64,000 nt of DNA from Actinophytocola sp050699935. GTDB taxonomy: Bacteria; Actinomycetota; Actinomycetes; Mycobacteriales; Pseudonocardiaceae. The stretch is taken from positions 1 through 64,000 of the forward strand of contig NZ_JBOHGB010000010.1 in the NCBI RefSeq assembly GCF_050699935.1, written 5' to 3'. Both the position numbers and the translations under genes were made by a program. Of the stretch, positions 24,383 to 31,981 are shown piece by piece; positions within the stretch are counted from its first letter, which is position 1; each line of letters starts with the position of its first letter. The notes beneath the pieces were generated by a model. That model did not search any database. It was not told where the DNA came from and saw only the letters and a program-made list of their open reading frames with translations.

Positions 24383-26305
24383 CTAACACGAGACGACCTC
24401 GTCGGTCAGCTCCGCCACGGCCTCCGGTGTCGCCTTCTGCTCGAGCAGGCGCGCCAGCGCCGTGACGTCCCGCTCGCCGAGCAGTTCCTCGACGGTGACG
24501 TCGACATCGAGCTGCTCGAGGAGCTGGTACTGCAGCGCGACGGCGTGCAGCGAGCCGACGCCCAGTTCGACCAGGGTGGCGCGGTCCAGGTCCGATTCGT
24601 CGGTGAGCTGCACGGTGCTGACCACCAGGTCGCGTAGCCACGGCAGCAGGGCCGGCTGCTCACCGTCGGCCGGCGCCGCCTCTTGGGTCGCCGGTGTCGT
24701 CGTCGCGCTGAAGAACTCCTGGCCGGCAAGGTCGATCGGGGTGCCGGCCGCCACGAGGTCGACCGCACTCGGCCAGCGTGCCGGCGCCGGCCCGCCGAGC
24801 GCGGCCGCCAGCTTCGCGGCGAAGCGCGGCATCACGGGCGCGGCGCAGTGGGCGAGCATCCTGGCGGCCGCCAGCTCGTGGGCGATCGCCGTGCCACCGG
24901 TCTCCTCGCGGAACCGGGTGGCGTCCTCGACGATGCCAGCCAGCTCCCTAGTCGCCCGATTCAGCGAGAAGTCGTCGCGGCCGAGGCAAGCGGTGAGCGC
25001 GGCCAACCGCTCGGCGATCCGGTCGCGGAACGCGGTCTGCACCGGCGTGGGCGGCCCCACCCGCGGTGCCTGGCCGCCGCAGGTGTCACGTACCCGCACG
25101 CCGAGGTCGGCGAACCAGAGCTGCCAGGTGCCGAGCAGCACGTCCTTCACGACGTCGGCGAAGGCGTCGTGCCGGAAGCTCGTCCGCCGGCCTTCGGGAC
25201 GGGTGTGGGAGAGGAAGAAGCGGACGGCGTCGACGTTGTGCGCGCCGACGAAGTCCTTGGCCCACACGACATGTCGGCGGCTGGTGGAGAACTTGGCGTC
25301 CTCGAGCAGGTAGAACTCGTTGACGTGGTAGTCGATGTCGCAATCCCAGTCGGGGTAGGCGAGCCGGTACAACACCGGGTAGAGCACGGAGTGGTAGAAG
25401 CTGTTGTCGTAGCCGAAGAAGTGCACGATCTTCCAGTCCGGCCGGGGCGCGCCGGCGGCCCAGTCCCGGCCGAGGCGCCGGCCCAGTGACTCGATGCCGT
25501 GCAGGAAGCCCCAGGCCATCTCCGGCCACACCCAGATCACCTGCTCGTCGCCGAGCCCCTCGGCCGGGGCCACGCCCCAGGCCGACGGGTGGCTGACCGC
25601 GACGTCGAGCCGGTCGCGCCGGAACAGCCGCTCGGCCAGGTCCCGCAGCCGGTCGGGCACCCGCCCGCGGTCGTGGTGGGCGGCCAGCGCGTCGCGGAAC
25701 TCGTGCAGCGGCAGGGAATAGCGGGTCACCATGCCCCGGCGTGGCGGCGCGTCGGACCGTCCGGACCGCGGGTCGCCGAGGTCGGCGCAGGAGTTGGGCT
25801 CGCCGCACTCCTCGCAGATGCTGCCACCGGTCGGCTCGTGGCAGGTGGGGCACCGCCCGCTCACGTCGACCTCGTACAGGTACGCCCCGGTCTCGCCGTC
25901 GAACAGGGCCGCGTCCTCGCGGGGCGCCACCGAGCCGGACTCGACGAGTCGGCTGAAGTACGCCCGCAGCCCGTCGGCGTACCCGGGGTCGGTGCTGGTC
26001 ACCGTGTACTGGTCGACCTCGATGTCCATCAGCCGCAGCGTCTCGGCGATCTCGGCGCCGTAGTGCGCGGCGGTCCGCTCCGGCGTGCTGCCCTCGCGTC
26101 GGGCGCACTCGACGACGTAGCTCTGGTAGTCGTCGCTGCCGGTCAGGTGCCACGCGGTGACGCCGTTCATGCGTTGGAAGCGCACGAACGCGTCGGCCCC
26201 GAGGTACGGGCCGGACACGTGACCGAGGTGTAGGTCGCCGTTGGGTGTCGGCGGGGTGGAGAACACGAGGACGGGCCGGGTACCAAAGGGGTTGCCGGTG
26301 GTCAC
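24383..26305 (-). CDS. Methionyl-tRNA-synthetase-like enzyme fused to a C-terminal carrier domain
   Basis: 640 residues. Class I synthetase motifs are intact: HLGH at 26-29, KFSTS near 338 (the KMSKS loop), and a zinc knuckle CPTC...CEEC near 160-178. The anticodon-binding-like helices follow (about 390-530). The C-terminus (about 560-635) is a carrier domain with GVGSLHAVAL, Ser near 584. Housekeeping MetRS has no carrier. MetRS-like enzymes fused to a cupin form the N-N bond between an amino acid and N6-hydroxylysine in s56-p1 and triacsin pathways; here the cupin is a separate gene three positions upstream in the operon order. GTG 26305 was chosen because GGAGGT lies five bases before it; ATG 26317 is the alternative. 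The carrier may tether an aminoacyl or hydrazine product for the Cy module next door. Confidence 0.88.
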   Translation of the reverse strand: MTTGNPFGTRPVLVFSTPPTPNGDLHLGHVSGPYLGADAFVRFQRMNGVTAWHLTGSDDYQSYVVECARREGSTPERTAAHYGAEIAETLRLMDIEVDQYTVTSTDPGYADGLRAYFSRLVESGSVAPREDAALFDGETGAYLYEVDVSGRCPTCHEPTGGSICEECGEPNSCADLGDPRSGRSDAPPRRGMVTRYSLPLHEFRDALAAHHDRGRVPDRLRDLAERLFRRDRLDVAVSHPSAWGVAPAEGLGDEQVIWVWPEMAWGFLHGIESLGRRLGRDWAAGAPRPDWKIVHFFGYDNSFYHSVLYPVLYRLAYPDWDCDIDYHVNEFYLLEDAKFSTSRRHVVWAKDFVGAHNVDAVRFFLSHTRPEGRRTSFRHDAFADVVKDVLLGTWQLWFADLGVRVRDTCGGQAPRVGPPTPVQTAFRDRIAERLAALTACLGRDDFSLNRATRELAGIVEDATRFREETGGTAIAHELAAARMLAHCAAPVMPRFAAKLAAALGGPAPARWPSAVDLVAAGTPIDLAGQEFFSATTTPATQEAAPADGEQPALLPWLRDLVVSTVQLTDESDLDRATLVELGVGSLHAVALQYQLLEQLDVDVTVEELLGERDVTALARLLEQKATPEAVAELTDEVVSC

Positions 26306-26324
26306 CTTTACCTCCATGGGCGGC

Positions 26325-27422
26325 TCAGCGCCGACCCGCGGCCGGCGCGGTGTCGGATGATCGGTTGGACGGGGTGGGGTCGCCGGCCGTGCGCAGTGCC
26401 GCGGCGGCCAGTGCGGGCGCGAGCCGGACCCCGGAACCGGAGCCACCACGGATCGACACCAGGCCGGGGTGGTCCGGGTGCGCGGTGACGACCGGCAGGC
26501 GGTCCGGGGCGTACCCGTCGCAGAAGGCCCGGCCTGCGGTGACCGCCTCGGCCGCGGCGGGACTACGGCGCCGCACCGCGTCCGTCCCGCACCGCAGGTC
26601 GTCCTCGCTCGCCCGGCCGTCCATCGACGCCGGGTCGAGGTCCCAGATGTCGCGGTAGAAGCTCACCAGCGTCGGGCCGGTGGCCGACGGCAGGAAGAAC
26701 AGGTCGTCGTCGAGGAAGTACACCAGCGGGTCGCCGGGCTCGGTGGGCAGGTCGGCGTGCAGCGCGGCGACCCTCTTCGTGCGCACCGCAGGTCCGTCGG
26801 ATCGCGGCCCGGGCACCGGCCAGGCGCCCGTGGCGACGATCGCCCGCCCGGCGGACCACGTCGCGCGGTCGCCGACCAGCCGGTAGCCGCCCGCCTCCGG
26901 ATGGATCCCGGTGACGTTCTGTCCTGAGTGGACGGTCACGCCCTCGGACACCAACCACTCCGCGAGCCCGCGCGCGTCGACCGCGAACCCGTACCCATCG
27001 TGGGTCAGCAGCTCCTCGTCCGCGCCGAGCCGGACGCCGGGAAGCATCCGCTCGACCCGACCGCGCTCGTCCTCGGTGACCACGCGCAGCTCGGCGTCGA
27101 CGACCCGGCCGTGGAACGCGTCGCGGCCGGCACGGCCGACGACGTAGATCATCCGCATCGGCCGGAGGAACCGCCCGGCCGTGGTGTCCCGCAACCGCGC
27201 GAACGCGGTGGCGGCATCACGGACCAGCCGCCTGTGCGGCGCCGTGGCCGCGAGCGGGAAGCTGACGCCGGCCGACCACGCGGTGGCGCCCGCGCCGATC
27301 GTGGACCGCTCCAGGAGCACGACGCGTCGGTCGGGCCGCGCGTGGGCCGCCTGGTGGGCCACGAAGCAGCCGATGATGCCGCCGCCGATGATCGCCAGGT
27401 CCGCGGATAAGTCGGTGGTCAC
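26325..27422 (-). CDS. DAO-fold FAD-dependent oxidoreductase (glycine oxidase-like)
   Basis: 365 residues. LAIIGGGIIGCFVAH near the N-terminus binds FAD; the middle has AGATAWSAGV and the end has SIRGGSGSGVRLAPAL, as in D-amino acid/glycine/sarcosine oxidases. In the s56-p1 and triacsin pathways an enzyme of this fold cleaves the N6-linked lysine hydrazine to hydrazinoacetic acid and a semialdehyde. Its place between the cupin and the MetRS-like gene supports that role; thiazoline oxidation would be an alternative. GTG 27422 overlaps the cupin stop. Confidence 0.85.
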   Translation of the reverse strand: MTTDLSADLAIIGGGIIGCFVAHQAAHARPDRRVVLLERSTIGAGATAWSAGVSFPLAATAPHRRLVRDAATAFARLRDTTAGRFLRPMRMIYVVGRAGRDAFHGRVVDAELRVVTEDERGRVERMLPGVRLGADEELLTHDGYGFAVDARGLAEWLVSEGVTVHSGQNVTGIHPEAGGYRLVGDRATWSAGRAIVATGAWPVPGPRSDGPAVRTKRVAALHADLPTEPGDPLVYFLDDDLFFLPSATGPTLVSFYRDIWDLDPASMDGRASEDDLRCGTDAVRRRSPAAAEAVTAGRAFCDGYAPDRLPVVTAHPDHPGLVSIRGGSGSGVRLAPALAAAALRTAGDPTPSNRSSDTAPAAGRR

Positions 27423-27754
27423 GAGGACGGCCCTCGCCACCACACGGAGAACAGGCGCAGCTGGTCGGTGCCGGTGTTCGTGACCCGGTGCGGCACCCGA
27501 CTGGCGAAGTACACCATCGCGCCGGGCGCGACGTCCATCGTCGTGTCGCCGGAGACGACCCTGCCGGTACCGCTGCGCACCATCCACAGCTCGACCACGT
27601 CGTGCACGTCCAGCTCGGTGGTCGCCCCGGGCGGGACCTCGAACCGGGCCGCGGTGAACGGCCAGTGCTCGGCGGCCGGAGCGGCCTCCTCCATGACCAT
27701 GCCGGAGTCGTACCGCTCGGCGGCCTGGTACTCGATGCGTGCGGGCTGAGTCAT
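27419..27754 (-). CDS. Stand-alone cupin, probable N-N bond-forming partner
   Basis: 111 residues, one cupin barrel. ELDVHDVVELWMVRSGTG supplies the first metal-binding motif and VPHRVTNTG the second His. In Spb40 and Tri28 a cupin of this size is fused to the N-terminus of the MetRS-like enzyme and rearranges the aminoacyl ester of N-hydroxylysine into the hydrazine. Here it is separate and overlaps both neighbours (ATGA with the N-hydroxylase, GTGA with the FAD oxidase), which ties it to the same process. Confidence 0.85.
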   Translation of the reverse strand: MTQPARIEYQAAERYDSGMVMEEAAPAAEHWPFTAARFEVPPGATTELDVHDVVELWMVRSGTGRVVSGDTTMDVAPGAMVYFASRVPHRVTNTGTDQLRLFSVWWRGPSS

Positions 27755-29112
27755 GGCAGGGTCACACCTACTCTGTCCGAGGTGATCGTTGCGTCCGCCG
27801 GCTGGTCGGACTGTTTGGTGCCGTCCCACGAGATCGTCGACCGCGTGTCCTCGGTCCGGTAGACGGGCCGGCCGCAGATCGAGTTGATGATCCGGGCGCT
27901 GCGCCACGCCGCGAGGCTGAGGTTCGGGTCGGCGATCCCGTGCGTGCTCTCGGCGGAGTTCTGGACGTAGAGCCCCAGATGCTCGGGCCCGTCCCAGTCG
28001 AGCCGGTAGTCGCGGCGCACCCGGAGTGTGCCGTCGGCGCCCAGGATCCGCTCGCGCAGTGGCTCGAGGTACCGGGGGAACTCGCTGTGGTAGCCGGTCG
28101 CGAAGATCACCACGTCGGCGCCGCAGGTCTCGATCTTCCCGGTGTCGTCGTCACGAATGATCGCCATGAGCCGGCCGTTGCCCGTGTCGCCGTCGGCGAG
28201 CAGGTCGGTGACCCGACGGCTCACCAGCAGCCGGCGGGAGAGCCGGCTTCGACCCAGCGCGTCCAACTCGTACAGCCGGCGGTAGATCTCGCGGAGCAGC
28301 GACTCGGAGACCCCGTCGCTCGCCATCCGCTGCCGGTCCAGCAGCATCCGGCGGCGTTCGGGGGACAGGCTGTAGAAGTGGTCGACATAGGCCGGGTGGA
28401 ACCACTCGTTGCTGAACGGCGAGTCGTCCATCGGCAGGAACCCCACCCGGCTGGAGACCCAGGTCAGCGACTGCGGCACGCCGACCTCGCCGCCCAGCAG
28501 GTGGTTCACCACCTCCGCGCCGCTCTGGCCGGCGCCGACCACCATGACGTCCCGCCCGGCGACCGCCGGTCGCACGATCCGGAACTCGGAGCTGTGCAGC
28601 ACGGTGTCGCCGCGCAACTTGGCCGCGAAGTCGGGCAGCGACGGGGTCCGCCCGGAGCCGATGACCAGGTTCCTGGCTGTCACGGGCTCCCGGCCGGTGC
28701 AGGTGATCTCCAGGACATCACCCCGCAGGTCCACCCGCTCCACCTCGTGGTCCCAGCTGACGCCGCTGATCCGGTCGGCCGCCCACTGGTAGTACCGCTC
28801 GAACTCCTGGCGCGAGCACCGGTCGGTGTGCGCGATCAGGAAGCGGTGCAGCAGCCCCTCGGTCGCGAGGTAGTTGAGAAACGAGAACCTGTTGCAGGGG
28901 TCGACGAGCGTGACCAGGTCCTTGAGGTAGGAGACCTGCAGCTCGGCACCGGGCACCATGATCCCGCAGTGCCACTGGAACGACCGCCGTGCCTCGAGGA
29001 AACGAGCCCGGACGTCGGCCAACGGTTCGAGTAGGGCGGCGAGGCTCAGGTTGCACGGGCCCAACCCCGCCCCCGCCACGTCTAACTCGACTTCGGATCC
29101 GCCGTCAGGCAC
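27751..29112 (-). CDS. Lysine/ornithine N-monooxygenase (SidA/IucD family)
   Basis: 453 residues. FAD motif GAGLGPCNLS near residue 16, NADPH motif VVGAGQSGAEV near 195, and ATGYHSEFPRYL near 353 are those of siderophore-type amine N-hydroxylases. Expected reaction: N6-hydroxylation of L-lysine with NADPH and O2, giving the nucleophile for N-N bond formation. First gene of the long leftward operon. GTG 29112 lies behind AAGGGGG. Codon 10 is the rare leucine codon TTA (29083-29085), which in many actinomycetes makes translation depend on the developmental bldA tRNA. A hydroxamate-siderophore role is less likely, as no siderophore synthetase or uptake gene is nearby. Confidence 0.9.
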   Translation of the reverse strand: MPDGGSEVELDVAGAGLGPCNLSLAALLEPLADVRARFLEARRSFQWHCGIMVPGAELQVSYLKDLVTLVDPCNRFSFLNYLATEGLLHRFLIAHTDRCSRQEFERYYQWAADRISGVSWDHEVERVDLRGDVLEITCTGREPVTARNLVIGSGRTPSLPDFAAKLRGDTVLHSSEFRIVRPAVAGRDVMVVGAGQSGAEVVNHLLGGEVGVPQSLTWVSSRVGFLPMDDSPFSNEWFHPAYVDHFYSLSPERRRMLLDRQRMASDGVSESLLREIYRRLYELDALGRSRLSRRLLVSRRVTDLLADGDTGNGRLMAIIRDDDTGKIETCGADVVIFATGYHSEFPRYLEPLRERILGADGTLRVRRDYRLDWDGPEHLGLYVQNSAESTHGIADPNLSLAAWRSARIINSICGRPVYRTEDTRSTISWDGTKQSDQPADATITSDRVGVTLP

Positions 29113-29153
29113 GTCCTTCGCCCCCTTGCAGTCGAGGTGACGACAAGTTCCAG

Positions 29154-29183
29154 ACCTAAACGGACAAGGCCAGCGCCTGTCAA
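29154..29183 (-). promoter_or_regulatory. Probable promoter of the N-hydroxylase operon
   Basis: On the minus strand TTGACA (29183-29178) is followed after 18 bases by TTAGGT (29159-29154). This is a full consensus -35 with an acceptable -10. Transcription would start near 29147, giving a leader of about 35 nt to GTG 29112. Confidence 0.5.
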
Positions 29184-29215
29184 GACAATCGCCGAGAGAA
29201 GGCGCGTAGGTCGTA

Positions 29216-29249
29216 CTGTCCACTGTGTCTGCCTGTCCACTGTGTCTGC
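29216..29249. repeat. Two tandem 17-bp repeats upstream of the operon promoter
   Basis: CTGTCCACTGTGTCTGC occurs twice in direct succession (29216-29232 and 29233-29249), perfectly. It lies roughly 70-100 bp ahead of the predicted transcription start of the N-hydroxylase operon, where activators such as SARPs or LuxR proteins bind direct repeats. It also lies at the decayed 3' end of narI, so it may be only a chance duplication. Confidence 0.6.
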
Positions 29250-29267
29250 TTGCTCGACGAGGACGAA

Positions 29268-29917
29268 TCAATCCGGTGAGGTGGGCCGAGGGGCATGGAG
29301 AAGACGTGCACCAGCCGGCTGAACGGCCAGAACACAACAGTGCCCAGGCGGCGAGGGCATGGAGCTGGAAGCCGAGTGGGGCGGCGGCCATCAGGTCGGG
29401 TTCGGGCTGGAAGTAAGATCGAGCGGAACCAGGGCGAGACGGACTCGCGGTAGTCGTGCGGGTCGCCGGTGAGGTTGCCCAGAACGGTGGTGCCGAGGCC
29501 GAGCACGATCGTGCCGACCAGCAGCACGTACATGACCTTGTCGTTGCGCGTGGTCGCGGAGAACACCGGCCCCACCGTGCGGCGGCGGTAGACCAGGATC
29601 GCCGCACCGGCCAGGATGCAGAACCCGGCGACGGCGCCCAGCCCGACGGCCACGACGTGGTAGGCGGTCTCACCGATCCCGACGGCCTCCGTCCAGGACT
29701 TCGGCAGGAGCACCCCGCCGACGTGGCCGATGGCGACCAGCAGGATGCCGACGTGGAACAGCGGGCTGCCCAGCCGCAACAGCCGGCTCTCGTACAGCTG
29801 CGAGGAGCGGGTGGTCCAGCCGAACTTGTCGTACCGGTAGCGCCACACGTGGCCGACGACGAACACCGCGCTTCGCCACGCGGCCACCTTCGTGCGGGCG
29901 GGCAACCCAGGTGTGGC
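29268..29917 (-). pseudogene. narI: Decayed nitrate reductase gamma subunit gene (narI)
   Basis: The frame from 29905 reads clear NarI: GHVWRYRYDKFGWTTRSSQL, GSPLFHVGILLVAIGHV, LPKSWTEAVG and LTGDPHDYRESVSPWFRS, with the haem-ligand histidines of helix II and following. After about 29420 the reading moves to another frame (FQPEPDLMAAAPLGFQLHAL) and then back (FWPFSRLVHVFSMPLG), so at least two frameshifts disrupt it, and the normal N-terminus is replaced by unrelated codons. No narG, narH or narJ is in the window. A broken relic of a nitrate reductase operon. Confidence 0.8.
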
Positions 29918-29934
29918 GGCCGACCACCTGCGGA

Positions 29935-29969
29935 GTAGGGCCCTTCGCCCCGCTGGTTCGGGGCCCTAC
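29935..29969. terminator. Hairpin between narI relic and Ddn-like gene
   Basis: GTAGGGCCC (29935-29943) and GGGCCCTAC (29961-29969) form a perfect 9-bp stem with a 17-nt loop that can pair further internally. It lies about 120 bp beyond the 3' end of the leftward deazaflavin-type gene, so it may end that transcript. No U-tract, as usual in high-GC actinomycetes. Confidence 0.5.
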
Positions 29970-30087
29970 GACCCGCTCGCCGTCACCGCCGGCGGGTGGT
30001 GTCATTCGGTTGGCGCGCAACGGGTTGCGGCTCGCGCGAGCCCGGGGCGAGGCGAGCCATGGGGTGCACGCCGGCTGACGTGTGTGA

Positions 30088-30570
30088 TCAACCGTCCCTC
30101 GATGGTCGGAACGCGATCGCGTGCACCGACGCGGCGACGTCCGGCCAGTGCGGGTCGGCGGAATCGGTGGGAAAGCCGAGCAGGGGACCGAGGCGTTTCC
30201 AGGCGTGCGGGTGGTTGCGTTGGTAGGCGAGCAAGGTCCGCTGGGTCTCGTCGGCGTCGAGGAGACGGTGGCGTGGCCGCGGCCAGCGCTGCCCGCCGAC
30301 GCGCACCTCGATGGCGGGTGCGGCCAGCAGGTTGCGGTACCAGTCGGGACCGGGACCCCACGCCGCGACGACGACTATCTCTGGGGTGGCCGGGTCGAAT
30401 CGAACCGTCTCGACGACCACCTCGCGCCGGGCGCCCGTGCGCCGGCCCAGATGTGCGATGTAGGTCAGCCGCCGGCCCGCGAGCCGGCCCAACCTCATCC
30501 GGTACAGCCAGATGGGCGCGCGCAGCAGGGCGCGCAGCAGTCCGGTCGGCTTGCGGTCGGTGATGGCCAT
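30088..30570 (-). CDS. Deazaflavin (F420)-dependent nitroreductase family protein (Ddn-like)
   Basis: 160 residues. The split beta-barrel pattern of Ddn/PNPOx-like proteins is seen: THLGRRTGARRE-type segment (HLGRRTGARREVVVE), VVVAAWGPGPDWYRNLLAAP and EVRVGGQRWPRP. The family uses F420H2 to reduce quinones or nitro compounds. ATG 30570 has GAGGAGG four bases upstream. It follows a TetR gene in the same direction by 20 bp, so the two are probably co-transcribed and the regulator controls the pair. Confidence 0.88.
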   Translation of the reverse strand: MAITDRKPTGLLRALLRAPIWLYRMRLGRLAGRRLTYIAHLGRRTGARREVVVETVRFDPATPEIVVVAAWGPGPDWYRNLLAAPAIEVRVGGQRWPRPRHRLLDADETQRTLLAYQRNHPHAWKRLGPLLGFPTDSADPHWPDVAASVHAIAFRPSRDG

Positions 30571-30590
30571 CGTGCCTCCTCGGTACGTCG

Positions 30591-31166
30591 TCATCCCGCG
30601 GCGGAGTCGTCGCGGACGAGCCGGGTGAGCACGGGTGTCACGGCGTCGGCGGTGATGCCCGCGTCGAGCGCCCGGTGCAGGAGCAGGCCGTCGACGGCCG
30701 CGGCGAGCACGACGGCGGTGCCCTCCGGGTCCGCGACCTCCTGTGCTCGCAGCCAGGTCGTGAACTCCGCGCGGAGGTCGTCGAGAACGCTCGCGACCGC
30801 CTCACGCAGCGCCCGGTCCCGGGTCGCGGCGAGGTAGGTCTCGACGAACATCCTCGATGCCGGATCGCGGCCGGTGTACTCGTCCAACGACGCCATCAGC
30901 AGGCGCACCGCGTCCGCCGGTGTGCCCGCGGCGGCGAGCAGCGGCCGCACCGCCGCGGTGACCTCGCGCATCGTGTCGACGGCTGCCTCGGTGAGCAGAG
31001 CGTGCAGCGAGGCGAAGTGGTAGTGCACGAGGCCCGGGCCCACACCGGCCCGCTCGGCCAGGGTCCTGGTGCTGACCGCGGACCAGCCGCGCTCCCCGAT
31101 CAGGGCGGCCGCCGCCTCGAGTAGGCGCGCTCGGACCTCGCGACCTCGCTCAGCAGATGTGGGCAT
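30591..31166 (-). CDS. TetR-family transcriptional regulator
   Basis: 191 residues. The N-terminal HTH is clear: LLEAAAALIGERGWSAVSTR then LAERAGVGPGLVHYHFASLH. The C-terminal ligand domain is ordinary in length. It reads away from the alpha/beta hydrolase relic and the FAD monooxygenase, with 79 bp between the starts, so it probably represses both directions. Confidence 0.9.
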   Translation of the reverse strand: MPTSAERGREVRARLLEAAAALIGERGWSAVSTRTLAERAGVGPGLVHYHFASLHALLTEAAVDTMREVTAAVRPLLAAAGTPADAVRLLMASLDEYTGRDPASRMFVETYLAATRDRALREAVASVLDDLRAEFTTWLRAQEVADPEGTAVVLAAAVDGLLLHRALDAGITADAVTPVLTRLVRDDSAAG

Positions 31167-31245
31167 GTCATCCTCTGCGGTACTGTGCAATTGCCTTGGG
31201 CGAATGCCCAATAGCATAGCAGCGATCGTGACGGGAGGGTGCGAC

Positions 31246-31971
31246 GTGCGGGATACGCGGATCCATCCGTTGCCGGACGGGCGTGACCTGGCCGATCTGG
31301 AGGGCGGCGATCCGGATGGATTTCCGGTGCTCTACGTCCACGGCACGCCGGGCAGCCGCCTGGAAGGAGCGTTCGCCGAAGCCGCCGCACGCGCCCAGCG
31401 ATTCCGGTTGATCGCGGTGGACCGACCGGGATTCGGGCGCTCCACGTATCAGCGCGGCCGCACGTTCGCGGACTGGCCGGCTGACGTGACCTCGCTGGCG
31501 GACGCCCTGGGGGCGGGTGGGGGAGTTCGGCGTCGCCGGGCATTCCGGCGGCGGTCCGCACTTGTTCGCGTGCGGGGTGCTGCCGCCGGAGCGGCTGCGG
31601 TTCATCGGCGCGCTCGCGCCGGTGGCGACGCCGCGGATCATGGCGGGTCTCGAGCAACTCGACCGGGCCTACGCACGGTTGGCCCGGCGCGTGCCGTGGG
31701 CGATGCGGGTGTCGTTCGCGCCGCTGGGCTGGTGTGCGAAGTACTGGCCGCGAGTGTTCTTCTCGCTCATGGCATCGGCCGTGTCCACCCCGGACCGGGA
31801 GGCGCTCGAGTCCGGCGGCGCGCACGAGGCGCTGATCGCCTACCGCTCCTGGGAGGTACCTGCGGCGAACCATCCCGGACGTCGACGTCCAATGGATCGT
31901 GGGCTCCGGTCATTTCGCGGTGTCCACTTGGGACGAAATCCTCGCCGCCTGCGCGGCCGACACCAGATAGG
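31246..31971 (+). pseudogene. Frameshifted and shortened alpha/beta hydrolase
   Basis: GTG 31246 follows GGGAGGG and starts a normal hydrolase: VLYVHGTPGSRLEGAFAEA and DRPGFGRS. Near 31505-31520, in a G-rich run, the frame shifts; the nucleophile motif GEFGVAGHSGGGPHLF continues in the next frame. A second shift near 31855 puts the end (IPDVDVQWIVGSGHFAVST, with the catalytic His) in a third frame, and the region holding the acidic residue seems deleted. Single-base shifts could be sequencing errors, but the missing segment argues for real decay. Confidence 0.7.
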
Positions 31972-31981
31972 GAGAACACCG

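Noticed and set aside
24383..26305. Housekeeping methionyl-tRNA synthetase
   Set aside because: Operon context with N-hydroxylase and cupin, and the carrier-protein C-terminus, do not fit a housekeeping enzyme, although the catalytic motifs alone would.
27751..29112. Hydroxamate siderophore cluster as explanation of the N-hydroxylase
   Set aside because: No siderophore synthetase (IucA/IucC type), hydroxamate acyltransferase set, ABC uptake or iron-box regulator is visible nearby.
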